A stretch of 64,000 nucleotides of DNA, from NCBI GenBank assembly GCA_036250195.1, contig JAVHZZ010000011.1, positions 61,126,919-61,190,918 of the forward strand. Direction: 5' to 3'. The DNA comes from Mixophyes australis. Lineage: Eukaryota > Chordata > Amphibia > Anura > Limnodynastidae. Below, in pieces: positions 11,192 through 21,845 of the stretch. Every line of letters starts with the position of its first letter. The stretch's first letter is position 1. Position numbers and translations under genes: made by a program. Under the pieces are notes generated by a model that saw only the letters and a list, made by a program, of their open reading frames with translations, ran no database searches and had not been told where the DNA came from.

Positions 11192-11262
11192 ACCTTAGTA
11201 CTTTGAAACCACAGCGATCACAGCGAGAATTTTTTTTTTAGACGATACATATGAGCGTAACA

Positions 11263-12235
11263 AATGGAAGGGAAAATATTTTAATTTCCCAGTAATATCA
11301 TCACAGTCATAGTTTATTTAGGCCCACAAAATGTTGCAGCGTTCAACTGTCAGTATAACAAATCATACAAAAGCAAAATCATAAATAGAAACACAAACAG
11401 TACATTTGAGATTGTCTTGAGAAGGTGCCAACATGAGATGGAGGAAAGAGAGAGCATTGTTCATGAGAGATTACAGTCTAGAGATTGATTAAAAGCTTTT
11501 AACCAGTCAGAGCTCAAGAAAAAGTTACATCATTTACAAATCTTTTAAGTCTCTGTGACTGAAGACATGCTTTGGCTAACCATAGCGTTGTATAAGTACC
11601 TTATTTTATTTTTTATATAATTTGATCAGTACCCACAGTATGAGTGGGAAGCATAGGAAATGTTGCATTGGTCAGTATTGTCAATGGGAAACACAGTTCT
11701 GCTAATTAAAAAATCTGCTCAATACCTCACAAAGTAGGGATGGTGGGGTTTGCATTTCAATTACCTGGCATTACAATAGAAAACCTTCAAGGGCATTGGG
11801 GTTATTATCTAATTAACTTTGATGCCAATAATATAACATGTGAGGCATTTGTATAGGGAAATATATATATATATACATCCCTATACAAATACAGGGACCC
11901 CTGCAATTGGGTTTGGACTTTGATGCTGGGTAGTCTGATGGTTGGGGGCCTTGGCTCTGTCACATGGCATAACAAGTTTGTGACTCATGTTTGCAGTGCT
12001 GAATCAATGTGAAGAAGTTTGCTCAATGAGCTGGGGTCTGGTACACGGTCAGTCTAGAGTGAGCTAAACTAGAAGATAGAAGGAATGTCAGGACAAGATA
12101 GGATTAGAATTAATCTGGATAACAATGAATCTGGATAGCAAGTACAGAATCAGGAGCTGGGGAGTAATTGCAAAAATCTGTGTCAGGTACAAAAGGATCA
12201 GTCCCTAGGAATCCACAGGATTTGCCTTCAAACAC
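11263..12235. other. No recognised gene; one small hairpin
   Basis: Non-coding. At 11847-11890 a perfect 13 bp inverted repeat (atttgtataggga / tccctatacaaat) flanks an (AT)n run, a small hairpin. Confidence 0.5.
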
Positions 12236-12316
12236 ATTGCCGTTTTAAATTTAGCTGTCAAAGTCGCCGAATATCTGGGTTTTGCAAAAATTGTTCTTTA
12301 ATACATTTACCCCCAG
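12236..12316. mobile_element. MITE end with 'atacatttaccccc'
   Basis: It carries the same terminal word as 6795-6808, preceded by similar 'gcgatttt'/'cgccgaa'-type text. Probably one end of the same short DNA-transposon family. The other end was not identified. Confidence 0.4.
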
Positions 12317-13160
12317 GGATTTGGCAATCACCTGTGGGCTAAACTTTTAGTAAAAATGAAAAGTAAGAAGCTGATCGTATGATAAGCAAGCCAATATTAC
12401 AGATGGGAAATTTTGCACAAATCTCACCCATATTGATCAATACATGTTCATTTGGGGCATTGACTCCCTCCTTTCCTGCTTAAACTCATGACTGTTGGCA
12501 AATATTGAGCTGTGCAACATCAGAGAGGGCTCAGAAAAGCAGTGATGCTGCAGAACAATATCCTGCCAGTTTGTAACTGTATCCAAAAGACCCTGCTTGA
12601 AAGAAACAACAGCTTGTGTGGCAACTCCAGGTCTCACTTTTTCCTCCTACCCCTTTGGAGAACACATGGCTGGGGCCGGTAGGACAGCTCCTTCCTTCCA
12701 TATAGCTACAGCAAAGCACGTTTGGGAAAATATGGTCTCTCAGAGGCTGACATAAAGACATGGCATGGATAGGTATCCAAGGGGGGCATGCCTCTCAGGA
12801 CCTTCATGCACTCCTGGAACCTGTGCACTGCCCCTGGTACATTGTGAGTAGAGAAACATTGCAGCATATCTTTTGGTACTGTCCATATGCACAAGCACTG
12901 TTGAATGTCCTGGAACATGAACTCAGAGACAGAGTAAGCAGAAATTGCCTTTCCAATCAGTATTTGAAGAACTATTTGCTGGTACCCATACATATGGGGA
13001 AATTCAGAAGGCCTGGTACCTTATGAAGCCGTTTTCAGGATGCTTTAGGGCTTGCCAGGAATTGTCTCATATTGAAAAGGGAGAATATCCTTATCAAGGA
13101 CTGTCGCAGGTTGATCTACAGCCTGCTACAGACAATTCCATCATTCATTGACCTGAGGCA
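12317..13160 (+). pseudogene. LINE ORF2 C-terminal relic (L1/Tx1-like)
   Basis: The forward frame at 12760-13026 contains 'ETLQHIFWYCPYAQALL' (near 12858-12905), the H-x-x-x-C type motif near the C-terminus of many LINE ORF2 proteins, preceded by a Cys-containing 'VHCPWYIVSRE'. After frame changes 'YGEIQKAWYLM', 'ARNCLILKREN' and 'DCRRLIYSLLQ' (to about 13125) follow, typical of the last part of the protein. The sequence is unlike the L1 copies at 6809 and 26890, so this is another family. RT and endonuclease are absent, consistent with 5' truncation. Confidence 0.65.
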
Positions 13161-13440
13161 GTAGAAAAGGACTAAATACGTCTCCTCCTTCCCCTTGTTT
13201 TTATATGTGTCTATTTTTCAATAAAGCCTTGGGCCTGTGAATCTCCCTTCCCTACCTTCCCTTCCTCCATCACACTTCATGAAGTTTGTTGATTGCCTTG
13301 CCTTATTTATGCACAAACCCCTTATATGTGTCTGTCTATTAATTAATGTTCAGGCCTGTGATCACCCTTACTCCCTTCACCTACCTCCCCTTCACATCCA
13401 CTTTTTAAAAAAACATTTGTTTTGTTGAATTGATGCATTA
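13161..13440 (+). repeat. LINE 3' UTR with an imperfect duplication
   Basis: 'tatatgtgtct' followed by a run ending in 'ggcctgtga' and a C/T-rich tract occurs twice, starting near 13202 and 13323, so the unit is about 120 bp. It directly follows the LINE relic and is probably its 3' UTR. Confidence 0.5.
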
Positions 13441-13661
13441 TTAATGCAGTACTTGATGTATAGTGTAGGATGTCATATGATATGCTGTATGTCTTGTACT
13501 GTACTATAACAGGGGTGGCCACCCAGTTGGAGAAAATATAAATAGATAAGGCAAAGAGTCAACTTTACCTTTATGTGTGCATATACATATACACAGTATA
13601 ACCATGCGCATACATAACGCACACAAATACATTGAAAATATTACATAATTTATAATATCTT

Positions 13662-14490
13662 TGTCACGAACTCCCAGCCTGCCTCAGATACAACAATCTG
13701 AAGCAGCTAGCTGTGACTGGAGTCAGCTTAGCTACTTTCCATTGAATACACCTTTTCTGCCACCACAAACGATTTACTATTGAGTCCTTGTGTTCACCCA
13801 AACCACTTATTAAGATTTCACACTTAAATCACATACACATGTAGAATGAGCCTCACTTGGCTTCATAAATTCACAAATAATAACGGAGAATATGCTAGAT
13901 TAAATGTATTTCATCCGAAAAATGTTTCAATGGCTTAAGTACAAAGCAGTTAATACCAAGACAAACAAAATAAGTTGCACCAAAAGGTTTCAGAAATAAA
14001 ACCAGAGTCACTAACTTACTAGTTTAAGACTTGGCGTGAGAAGAGTACATTTTGGGAAAAATGTCACATTCCAACCTAAACAGGTCTCCGCTTAGAATGA
14101 ACACCATTACTGGGCAAGACAGCTGATTTTAAGCTTCCTCACACTGGAAATTAACTCTCCCAATCTCAGAGCAGACTGGTTCACAGAATGACACAGTGCT
14201 TTCAAAATAAGTTAATTATTTCCTGAGATATAGGTCTGGCATCTCAAAGGACAGTATTTCTCACCTCTGCTCTGCTTGGCTGGCCAGGCTGTTTACACAC
14301 CCTCTGTAATCCTTGGAGATGTTATCTGTGCCTGGTTACTTTCAAAAGACTCTTGTCATTTTCCCAGATCAAACTCATGTCATTCAGCAAAGCACACTTT
14401 GACACTATTTTACAAGGTTGCATACAAAATACATGAATATTCAGGGGAAAAGTAACATTGAGTGATTAGATGCAATACATAATCGCCACA
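13662..14490 (-). repeat. 3' LTR of the Gypsy element (829 bp)
   Basis: It runs TGTCACGAAC...AATCGCCACA on the plus strand, so it starts TGTGGCG and ends GTGACA on the element strand. It aligns to 18550-18623 plus 19718-20494 with moderate divergence, so the insertion is old. The host pentamer ATCTT is directly at its left. Confidence 0.9.
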
Positions 14491-14499
14491 CCTCCCCCT
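14491..14499 (-). promoter_or_regulatory. Polypurine tract
   Basis: cctccccct on the plus strand, which is AGGGGGAGG on the element strand, directly before the 3' LTR. It primes plus-strand DNA synthesis. Confidence 0.75.
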
Positions 14500-14648
14500 A
14501 AGCCTAGGGCACGAAGAACTATGAATTCTTACTGTCTTTCCTGCCCATTCACCATTTCTGCCCCTTCGTGAGAGAGGCCATCTGCATTTCCATGTTCTAT
14601 GCCCTTCCGGTGCTTAATGGTGAAGTTATATTGCTGCTGAATCAAATT

Positions 14649-15565
14649 TCACCTTAAAAGCTTTCCATTATTGCCATAAACTCTATTCAATAAGCTTAGA
14701 GTATTATGATCTGTACTAATGGTGAAATCCCATCCATACAGGTAGAACTGTACCTTTTGAAGTACCCATATGATGGCTAGGCATTCTCGTTCAATGGCAG
14801 CATAAGCTACCTCCCTGGGGAGTAGTTTCCTACTTAGGAAAATGATAGGGTGCTCCGCCCCCTGCGCTGTCACCTGGTTAGGGATGGCTCCTAGTCCATA
14901 CCTAGATGCATAAATCTGTACTATAAACCTCTGTTTGAAGTCTAGGGAGCTATAATGGGGTACTAACTTTCGGTAATACCCAGCTGTACCTAAAAAAGAC
15001 ATGAACTGCTTCTTTGTTGCGGGGTCGGCCACACAGTGATAGCCTCTACCTTTCCTGACTCTGGGCGGAGAGTACCCCCTACACAGTGCCCCAAGTACTG
15101 CACTTGATGCATGCCAAGGTGGCACTTCTCTGGTTTCATAGTCAGACCTGCCCCAGTGATTCGACCTAACACACTATTCAGATGGATCAGGTGCTCCTCC
15201 CAGGTCTGACTGAACACTGCATTGTCGTCCAGGTAGGCAACCGCATGTCCCGCCTGGCTCTCTAGCAGGTCATTGACCAGGCACTGAAAGGACACAGGGG
15301 CAATTTTAATTCCAAAGGACATGACCAAAATCTCAAACAGATCAAATGTGATAATAAATGCAGACAGCTCATGGGCCTCGGGTGACAATGGGATCTGCCA
15401 GTACACTCTATTGAGATCCCTGATAGTAATGTAGCATGCCTGGGCAAGCTTCATCTGTCTTGGGCATAGGATAAGCATCAAACATTGTGGCGTCGTTAAA
15501 CCTCCTATAGTCTACACAGAATTGGGGGCCCCTACATTTCTTTGGAACCAGTACCACTGGGGCAG
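14649..15565 (-). pseudogene. Gypsy pol relic: reverse transcriptase and RNase H
   Basis: RT starts near 15560 ('LVPKK'-like text, 'FCVDYRRF'-type words across a frame change). From 15481 the frame holds 'DLNRVYWQIPL' and the catalytic 'YLDD' (residues 83-86, near 15235) and 'YLGHCVGGT'. After a frameshift near 15030, 'KKQFMSFLGTAGYYRKLVPHYS' gives the RT connection. It then joins directly to RNase H 'QIYASRYGLGAI', 'EHPIIFLSRKLLPRE', 'ERECLAIIWVLQ', 'STDHNTL' (to 14649). The first RNase H catalytic Asp (usually D-A-S) is Tyr here, and the tether between RT and RNase H is shortened by a deletion. Inactive. Confidence 0.9.
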
Positions 15566-15603
15566 CGCAAGAACAGTGAGACATTCGGATGCGTGCTCAT
15601 GAC

Positions 15604-15723
15604 ATTTTTCTCTCGGTACAAAAGCCCATTTTCCCAAAAAATTCTATCTTGTTCACCATCAAGACAAGACTGGCTGTCCCATGCCCTCACTGTTGATAGA
15701 CTGGGATCCATGTGTTGTTCTGC
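15604..15723 (-). pseudogene. Pre-integrase fragment located upstream of RT
   Basis: Within the 15927-15532 reverse frame, residues 69-108 read as the beginning of a Gypsy integrase zinc-binding region: 'DPSLSTVRAWD' and 'RIFWENGLLYREKN'. The His2Cys2 finger and the whole catalytic core that should follow are missing: RT coding begins within about 45 bp. So integrase lay before RT and was removed by deletion. Integrase-before-RT is the arrangement known for Gmr1. Confidence 0.65.
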
Positions 15724-16487
15724 TTTGAAAGAGTCGCTTCTCAGATGGTCAGTGTGGCACACAGCAGGAGATTGCCTGTCTTCACTCAATTCACTGTTTG
15801 AATCTTTAAGTCCTTCTCCCTGCAGAGGTGGAGGGAGGGGGTGTGGAGCGGGCTTAGTTACTAGTGAGATCCTCTCCACACTTGCAGGGGTTAATGTACA
15901 GTTCCTCTGTGCTGCTCTCCTGGTCACTTCTGCTAAGACATTGGATACATTTTCACACTTTGGGTAACTGTTCAGAACTGGGCATATGTAAATTGACCTG
16001 ACTACCTACAACATTAGTAGACAGGGTATCACATTTAGGCACAATCACACACATTTTGCCCTGATCAAATTCACAATCCAGGGGATTTAAAGCTTTAGTA
16101 TCTCCAGCAGGAGCATTACATTCAGACACATTGGCACATAACCCCTCCTCGTGCATCACAGGTGCCTGTAAATCTGCGAGAGTATTCTAAGCAGCACATG
16201 AAATTACATTACATATTTTTGCACTTGTGTTATGCTGGTCAGCAGGGCCCACCTGGGAAAAAATAGAGTTAGTTTGCACCAGTGCATCGGAGATGATAAA
16301 TTTAATTTCTATAGGCAGCATGCATCGTTCCTAGATCAGTCCCCAACAGTACTGTGGCAGGCAGGTTGTCTAGTGCCCCAACGCTTCGTATTCCTCCACC
16401 AGATCCCCAATCTAGGTACTGTGGGCTGCAAGCCCCCAACTCCTCGCACAGCAATACTCTTCTTGGGAATAATGTTCTCTTGGCCCA

Positions 16488-16955
16488 CTAGTGCTGCTGT
16501 ACAAGAGTCAGGTCTGCACCATAATCTAACAACCCAAGTGTGACTTGGTATATTACTTTAGCCGCTTGCAGATTGTCTCTGGGGAGTTCATGGTGCCCCA
16601 CTTCATCCCACGTAAAACACCTGCAGCCTGTTGCCAAAACAGGTTTTCCCCCCATCCCTCCAATCCAAAAGGTGCAGCAACAGCAGGTTTGGTTGATGGG
16701 GAACTCAGGGGTGATCCTCCGGTTTGACTCTCTATCCACGCAGTTTGCCCTGGTGCTCCCCAGCTCTTCTTCATCACAGGAGCCCTGGTAACAATTTACT
16801 TGTTGGCCAGGCTGGCAGCCTCTTGCGATTTTTTTCGGGTCATGATCCACAACCCATTCTTTCACCTCAGCTGCAATGAACTGCTCCTGGAGAATGAGAT
16901 CCTTCAGTTCATCATAGTCCAGTACCTGTAATCCCTCAATCAATTGATGCATCAT
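16488..16955 (-). pseudogene. Gypsy gag/protease relic: SCAN-like helix, zinc knuckle, aspartic protease start
   Basis: In this 155-codon frame, residues 11-45 ('DYDELKDLILQEQFI', 'EVKEWVVDHDP') resemble the helical SCAN domain. A broken zinc knuckle follows near residues 113-126 (CFTW-DEVGH; the second Cys is Trp and the last Cys is Arg). The end has 'GLLDYGADLTLV' (142-152), the retropepsin active site with the usual Ser/Thr of D-S/T-G replaced by Tyr. Published work has proposed that vertebrate SCAN domains derive from a Gmr1-like gag. The match here is by eye. The order gag-knuckle-protease fits the element. Confidence 0.75.
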
Positions 16956-17338
16956 GGTTGATAATTGCGCTAACAGTCCTGCATTGGTATCAGAAGGACT
17001 GCATTTTGAGTCTCAGAATTTTTGACGGTAAGCTTCAGGGGTTATGTTGAAACAATGTAGCAAGGCTTTCATAATTGCGGCATAATCACCATCCAGTTCC
17101 TGGGAAGGTCTGCAAACATTTCCAAAGCTTTCCTTCTTAGTCCAGGGGTTAAATAGCTGGCCCACTCACTGCGGTCCCACACAAACTGTCGGCAAGTCCT
17201 TTCAAATCCCCTCAGGTATGTATCAAGTTTGCCATCTTTTTCCAAAATGGGGAATTGGTCATACCTTGTTTTTTCCTATCCGTGCCTCAGTCCCCGACTA
17301 GCTGCTCGGTGTTTGCCAGCCTCCTGGTCTGCTCAGCA

Positions 17339-17665
17339 TTATGCTGCCTCTTGGAGTTGCTGGATGAGCCGCAATGAGATTGCTGGGTCTGCATTCTTCA
17401 TCTGTTTCAGAGCATTGTGAAGGTAACTGTCCAGAGTAGACTCCCCAGTTGATTCAACAGAGGTGTTTGTGGTAATGTCCAGTGCCGACTGCTCTTCTGA
17501 AGCAGATATGATTTCACCATGGCCTACGCCGACACTTTTATTCTGATCAGCTTCCACGAGAGCTTGAATCAGTTGCTCTCGGATACTGCCGAGGTCGGCA
17601 ATTCCTCTGCCGACACACAAGGCCAAAAGCTCCTCCTTTTTCATCTGCTTGTAGTCATTGGCCAT
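17339..17665 (-). pseudogene. Gypsy gag N-terminus
   Basis: 108 codons from an ATG at 17665. The start 'MANDYKQMKKEELLALC' is followed by 'EQLIQALVEADQ' and a polar, acidic stretch, then 'QQLQEAA' and a stop. This is the N-terminal charged segment expected ahead of the capsid part. Between here and 16955 the capsid reading is broken. The ATG lies inside a 15 bp duplicated word, because another element landed directly upstream. Confidence 0.6.
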
Positions 17666-17671
17666 CCTGAA

Positions 17672-18343
17672 TCAAGATGAGAAAATAGGAGGCTGGGCGC
17701 AAAAGGGCAGGGACTGGGACACACACACAGATTTTAACAATGTACAATAAAGTCCTCTCAATAAAAACGCAATATTAAAATGCATCACTTCATATGCCAC
17801 CTATACAAATGCACAACTATTACACTTGCTTATGTGATAAAATGTAACAAAAATTATGTCCAATCCGTTATAATCACCACTCGGATGAATTTTTCATACT
17901 TCCTCTGTATAAGATCCTTGTATTCTCCTCACCGATAATATTGCATATATGAGAAGGGGGAAAAAGAGAGAAAGAGACTCGTGGTGTAGTAACTTTTGTG
18001 CTGTTTATTCGATAGAAGATTTAAAACACTCACATTTTAAACTGTGAATCGACTCATCAAAAGGTTTTTTTGTATATTTATCGTCCACTCCCTCCCATGT
18101 AAGTCACGGTGTCCCAGATGCGATTAACCATCAGCTTCAGAACGCCAAAGGAGACTCCGTGATGCCAAAGGGGCGTGGTCCACTTTGTGGGTTGTTTCAA
18201 TTGGTCCCAACGCATTTCATCACATCCAGTGACTTCATCAGGGGGTGTGTGTAATCGTTTAGATCTGTTCCTAATAAACTCCCTACTAGCCAATAGAATA
18301 CCAGCGATTCCATGGATTTCTCAATGAGTTTTGTCACACTAAT
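17672..18343 (-). mobile_element. 672 bp insertion with 15 bp target duplication at the gag start codon
   Basis: The 15-mer attggccatcctgaa occurs at 17657-17671 and 18344-18358, flanking 672 bp. The insert has no significant ORF and no clear poly(A) tail. On the minus strand it carries 'CCTGATGAAGTCAC...GAAATGCG' (18243-18205). Long, target-primed-style duplication points to a retroposon. A Penelope-like terminal repeat is one possibility, suggested by the hammerhead-like core, but this is inference. Confidence 0.65.
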
Positions 18344-18549
18344 ATTGGCCATCCTGAACCTCAAACTTCCACTAAATAAAAAGACAGAAACTATTTGCGG
18401 GGTATGGCTTTTAAAATTATGTCATCCTTTAGTGTAATCTCCAAACAATTAGTATGCTGACTCTCTCTGGAATCACACACCACTAATTCACTTAAGTTCT
18501 TATGATAAAAAGAAAAATATTATCAAGCCCACCAAGCTGACAACCAGTT

Positions 18550-18623
18550 AGTCACGAACGCCCAGCCTGCCTCAGATGCAGCAATCTGAAACAGCTGGCC
18601 GTGACTGGAATCACCTTAGTTAC
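18550..18623 (-). repeat. 5' LTR of the Gypsy element, inner fragment
   Basis: 'gtcacgaacgcccagcctgc' and following bases match the start of the 13662 LTR ('tgtcacgaactcccagcctg'). The match breaks near 18623 and resumes at 19718. Confidence 0.85.
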
Positions 18624-19717
18624 TGTGGCTGGATCACTTATAAATAACTTATTGTATAAATATATTTAAAATATTACCACAGTGTGTCAATTTATATCAT
18701 TGCAAATGTACTCATTTTGATACTCTGTAATAGAAATGTACTGATATTGCTTTATTTTGTGTGTATTTCGGTATAGGAAATGCATTGATTTCTAATGTAT
18801 TATGCCAGGTCAGAGGAAGTCTGTTTTGCTAATAGCAGGAAATGCCAAGTAAGTCTTTTCATTGCAAAAGTGACAAAAACCTGCTTTAGTCTGAAGGCCC
18901 AGCAGGAGGTCATTATCTGTTGTCACGTCTTGTTAGAGAGACAGGAACCTGTCTGAACAATGTAGGATTCAAGTGATGTAGGATATCACAGATTGCTGTT
19001 TAAATTAAATTTGAAGTTAATTTGCATTAACTCCACGTCTAGAGAAATATCACATCCTGATGTTAAATCATCTGATGTTATATCAGATGCTTCAGTGCTC
19101 GGTCGGATCAGGAGGCTGGTTTACTCCCTGCCAGGAGTTGTGTCCGAATCTGTATGAAAAGGAGCTCTGTTAGACCATGTAGTATCAATATACCATCTGT
19201 ACTTCTGAAAATCACTAGTACCTTAAACTAGTTTATGTAACTGTCCTTATTAGGAAATTTGAGCGAATAAACATCACTGCTTCAAAAGCCTGCTTTGACA
19301 CCTACTTATCTGCTGTAATTCCTGTGACCTTCAGATTAGACCAATCTAATCCATTATTGTCTAATCTGCGGTTGGGAGGCAGCATTTCAGTACCAACACT
19401 CTGCCTGTTACCTTGCATCTCTAGTCATTGTGATAGGCCAGGGGGAACCCTCCACAGCAACTTTGAGCTAAAGGAAGAGGTCAGGGTTACCAGACCAGGT
19501 GCCCAGTGAGTGGGTACACCAGCAGCAACAGTTACCCAGAAGGATACGGTTTGAGGTGCCACTACGGAACCTAGTGGTGGCAGCAACAAAGCCCCTCCTA
19601 CTGTGGTTAGAGGGCATATTTGGGATAAAGAAAAGCATCCAAAGGCAAGGCAAGCCCAGCCAGTCCCTAACACAACAGACAGGGTGGCATAGGAGGTCCA
19701 GCCTGTCTCAGTCACTT
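18624..19717. mobile_element. Insertion splitting the Gypsy 5' LTR
   Basis: About 1.09 kb without a convincing ORF. It starts TGTGGCTGG, contains a poly(A) signal (aataaa near 19267) followed by 'cctgctttgacacctactt', and then a 'gtggtggcagc' word (near 19571). 'ttac' stands on both sides (18620-18623 and near 19715), a possible 4 bp duplication. It looks like an LTR plus leader of an unidentified retroelement. Confidence 0.5.
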
Positions 19718-20494
19718 ACCAATGAATACACCTTTTCTGACACCACACAGGATTTGGAGTCCTTGTTTTCACAAAAAACACTTATTAAAATTTCACACCT
19801 AAATCACATACACAGGTAGAATGAGCTTCACTTGGCTTCATAAATTCACAAAGAATCATGGAGAATATGCCAGTTTAAATGTATTAAATATGAGAAATGT
19901 TTCCAAGGCTTAAGTACAAAACAGTTAATAACAAGACAAACAAAATAAGTTGCACCAATAAGTTTCATAAATAAAATAGGAAATAAAACTAGAGTCACTA
20001 ACTTATTAGTTTAAGACATAGCATGAGTGGAGTACACCTTGGGAAAAATGGCACATTCCAACCTAAACAGGTCTCCCCATAAAATGAACATCATTAATGG
20101 ACAAGGCAGCTGATTTTAACCTTCCTCACACTGCTCCCACCCCCACCTTTGGAAATGAACTCTCCCAATCTCAGAGCAGACTGGTTCTCAAAATGACACA
20201 GTGCTTTCAAAATGAGTTATCTATTTCCTGAGATATAGCTCTGGCATCTCAAAGGACAGGATTCTCACCTCTGCTCTGCCTTGCTGGCCAGGCACACCCT
20301 CTGTAAAGTCTCAGAGATTTTATCTGTTCCTGGGCCTGGTTACTCTCAAAAGACTCTTGTCATTTTCCCATGTCAAACTCATGTCTTTCAGCAAAGCACA
20401 CTTTGACATTATTTTACAATGTTACATACAAAATACATGAATATTCAGGGGAAAAGTAACAATCAGTGATTAGGAGCAATACATAATCGTCACA
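19718..20494 (-). repeat. 5' LTR of the Gypsy element, outer fragment
   Basis: 'aatgaatacaccttttctg' onward matches 13740-14490 of the other LTR to the terminal 'cataatcgtcaca'. Host ATCTT follows directly. Confidence 0.9.
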
Positions 20495-20684
20495 ATCTTG
20501 TTAACTGAAAAAGAAGATACCCATTATTGCCAAAATGTTCAGAATAATAATCAACTGAGCTCTTACCTTGCTGCTGTGTCCAGCGGAGGAGGGTTCAAAA
20601 GAAATTTACAGTCTCTCCACGGTGATTGTCTATGCACAATTGCTGTGGAGGAAACTGTTGAAGTGGGGATAAAAAAAATAATAA

Positions 20685-21845
20685 GGTGGCGTGGCTTGGA
20701 CGCCATAGTTAGCGGCTGTAATCTCGTGTGGCTCTGCATTTCTCTGAGGTGCAATCTAAAACAAACTAGAATACCACCCCCCATATTGGATTATTTTGAC
20801 ATCTTGGCGCTGCCCCAACATTAGCTTACCTGTGAAGCCTGAGAAAGAGCTAATATCGGGTCACGCCCGCACCTAGCTGGCTACACGGCTCCTTCGTGGG
20901 TCCCTATTTGCTTCCTAGCTTGGGCTTCTGATGTCCTGAAGGCTGGTCCTCTGAAACCAGCTGCCGACCGGTAAACCAGCGCTGCCAGTGGATGACCCCC
21001 CCAGATTACATCAAGTGACCTCCCAGGTCTTGATGATCACTGTTGGGACCTGTGTATTTGCACTCCAGAGGGCTTCAACGCTGTATTCTGACAAGATACA
21101 CAACTCAGAACAGTTCTCTGAGCCTGTCCAGATGTGCACCCTGGTGAGAATTGATCTGGTGAATGCGGGCCCACTCTCCATTCTGTCAGGCACCCCTGGG
21201 CTTCTTAGTGTGTGCAGTGGTTGAAAAGCTGTACTTCAGCTATCTTCACTCCATTTTACAGTTATCAGGCACAGACAATTGCGGCCCTGGCTCTAACCTG
21301 CTGCTTTCCAGGGGTCATCATACTGATGGGGGAAATCTTTGAGGTACAGCAATATATGCAAGCCTGGGACAATTTGAACAGCAAATTACTCCAGTCCGTT
21401 TGTGGCCAGCGAGTGCCTTTTGAATATCTAGCACCATGTAGTGGACACAAGAGTCATTGCACCAAACACATTGAGTCTGTACTTGCAGCCAGTGAGTGCC
21501 TTTTGATCAACTGACACCACCTAGTGGTCATCAGTGATAACACACCCGACACAGTGATCCTCCTCTTTCCTGGTTCTCTGCCACCTTGTGGCCACAAGTG
21601 ATAATGCCTCCATCCTTTGTATTTCTGCCTTAGTGATTTATACTGCTGGATATCCAAGATTGATTCTTGAGTGACCTGTTTTCAGGAGCCGCATGTCCAT
21701 CCATTTACATTTCAGCGTCCTGTAGCCACTAACCCTTGCCATGCTCTGAACCAATGTGGGTATGTGGCTGGTTGCTCTTCCCTACATGTACTTTTGCTGA
21801 TTGACGATGCTGCATTTGAAGTAATCTAAATCTAACAGACACACC
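20685..21845 (+). other. 5' UTR-like region of the L1
   Basis: It lies between the shell sequence and ORF1. 'ggtggcgtggcttgg' near 20692 resembles L1 5' ends. Short open frames here have no domain. A 'ccacctagtgg/catcagtga'-type phrase repeats near 21430, 21525 and 21585, a loose local repeat. Confidence 0.5.

Larger units (their letters stand above)
10531..11262 (+). repeat. Retroviral LTR (732 bp, TG...CA)
   Basis: It begins TGTTGG and ends CGTAACA. It has a TATA box (tataaaag, 11081-11088), a poly(A) signal (aataaa, 11186-11191) about 100 bp downstream and a T-run before the end, which gives clear U3-R-U5 order on the plus strand. The env-like relic lies just upstream, so this is a 3' LTR. 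No matching 5' LTR was found upstream in the window. Confidence 0.75.
13662..20494 (-). mobile_element. Gmr1-like Gypsy LTR retrotransposon
   Basis: Two LTRs (13662-14490 and 18550-20494, the latter interrupted) flank gag and pol relics read right to left. The pentamer ATCTT lies directly outside both ends (13657-13661 and 20495-20499), so it is one complete insertion. Order on the minus strand: 5' LTR, gag, SCAN-like/zinc-knuckle/protease, pre-integrase, RT, RNase H, polypurine tract, 3' LTR. A pre-integrase piece upstream of RT, and no room for integrase between RNase H and the LTR, fit the unusual Gmr1 order. Each gene is broken. Confidence 0.9.

Noticed and set aside
15542..15967. 141-codon forward frame
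   Set aside because: Shadow of the Gypsy pre-integrase/RT region, which reads on the minus strand.
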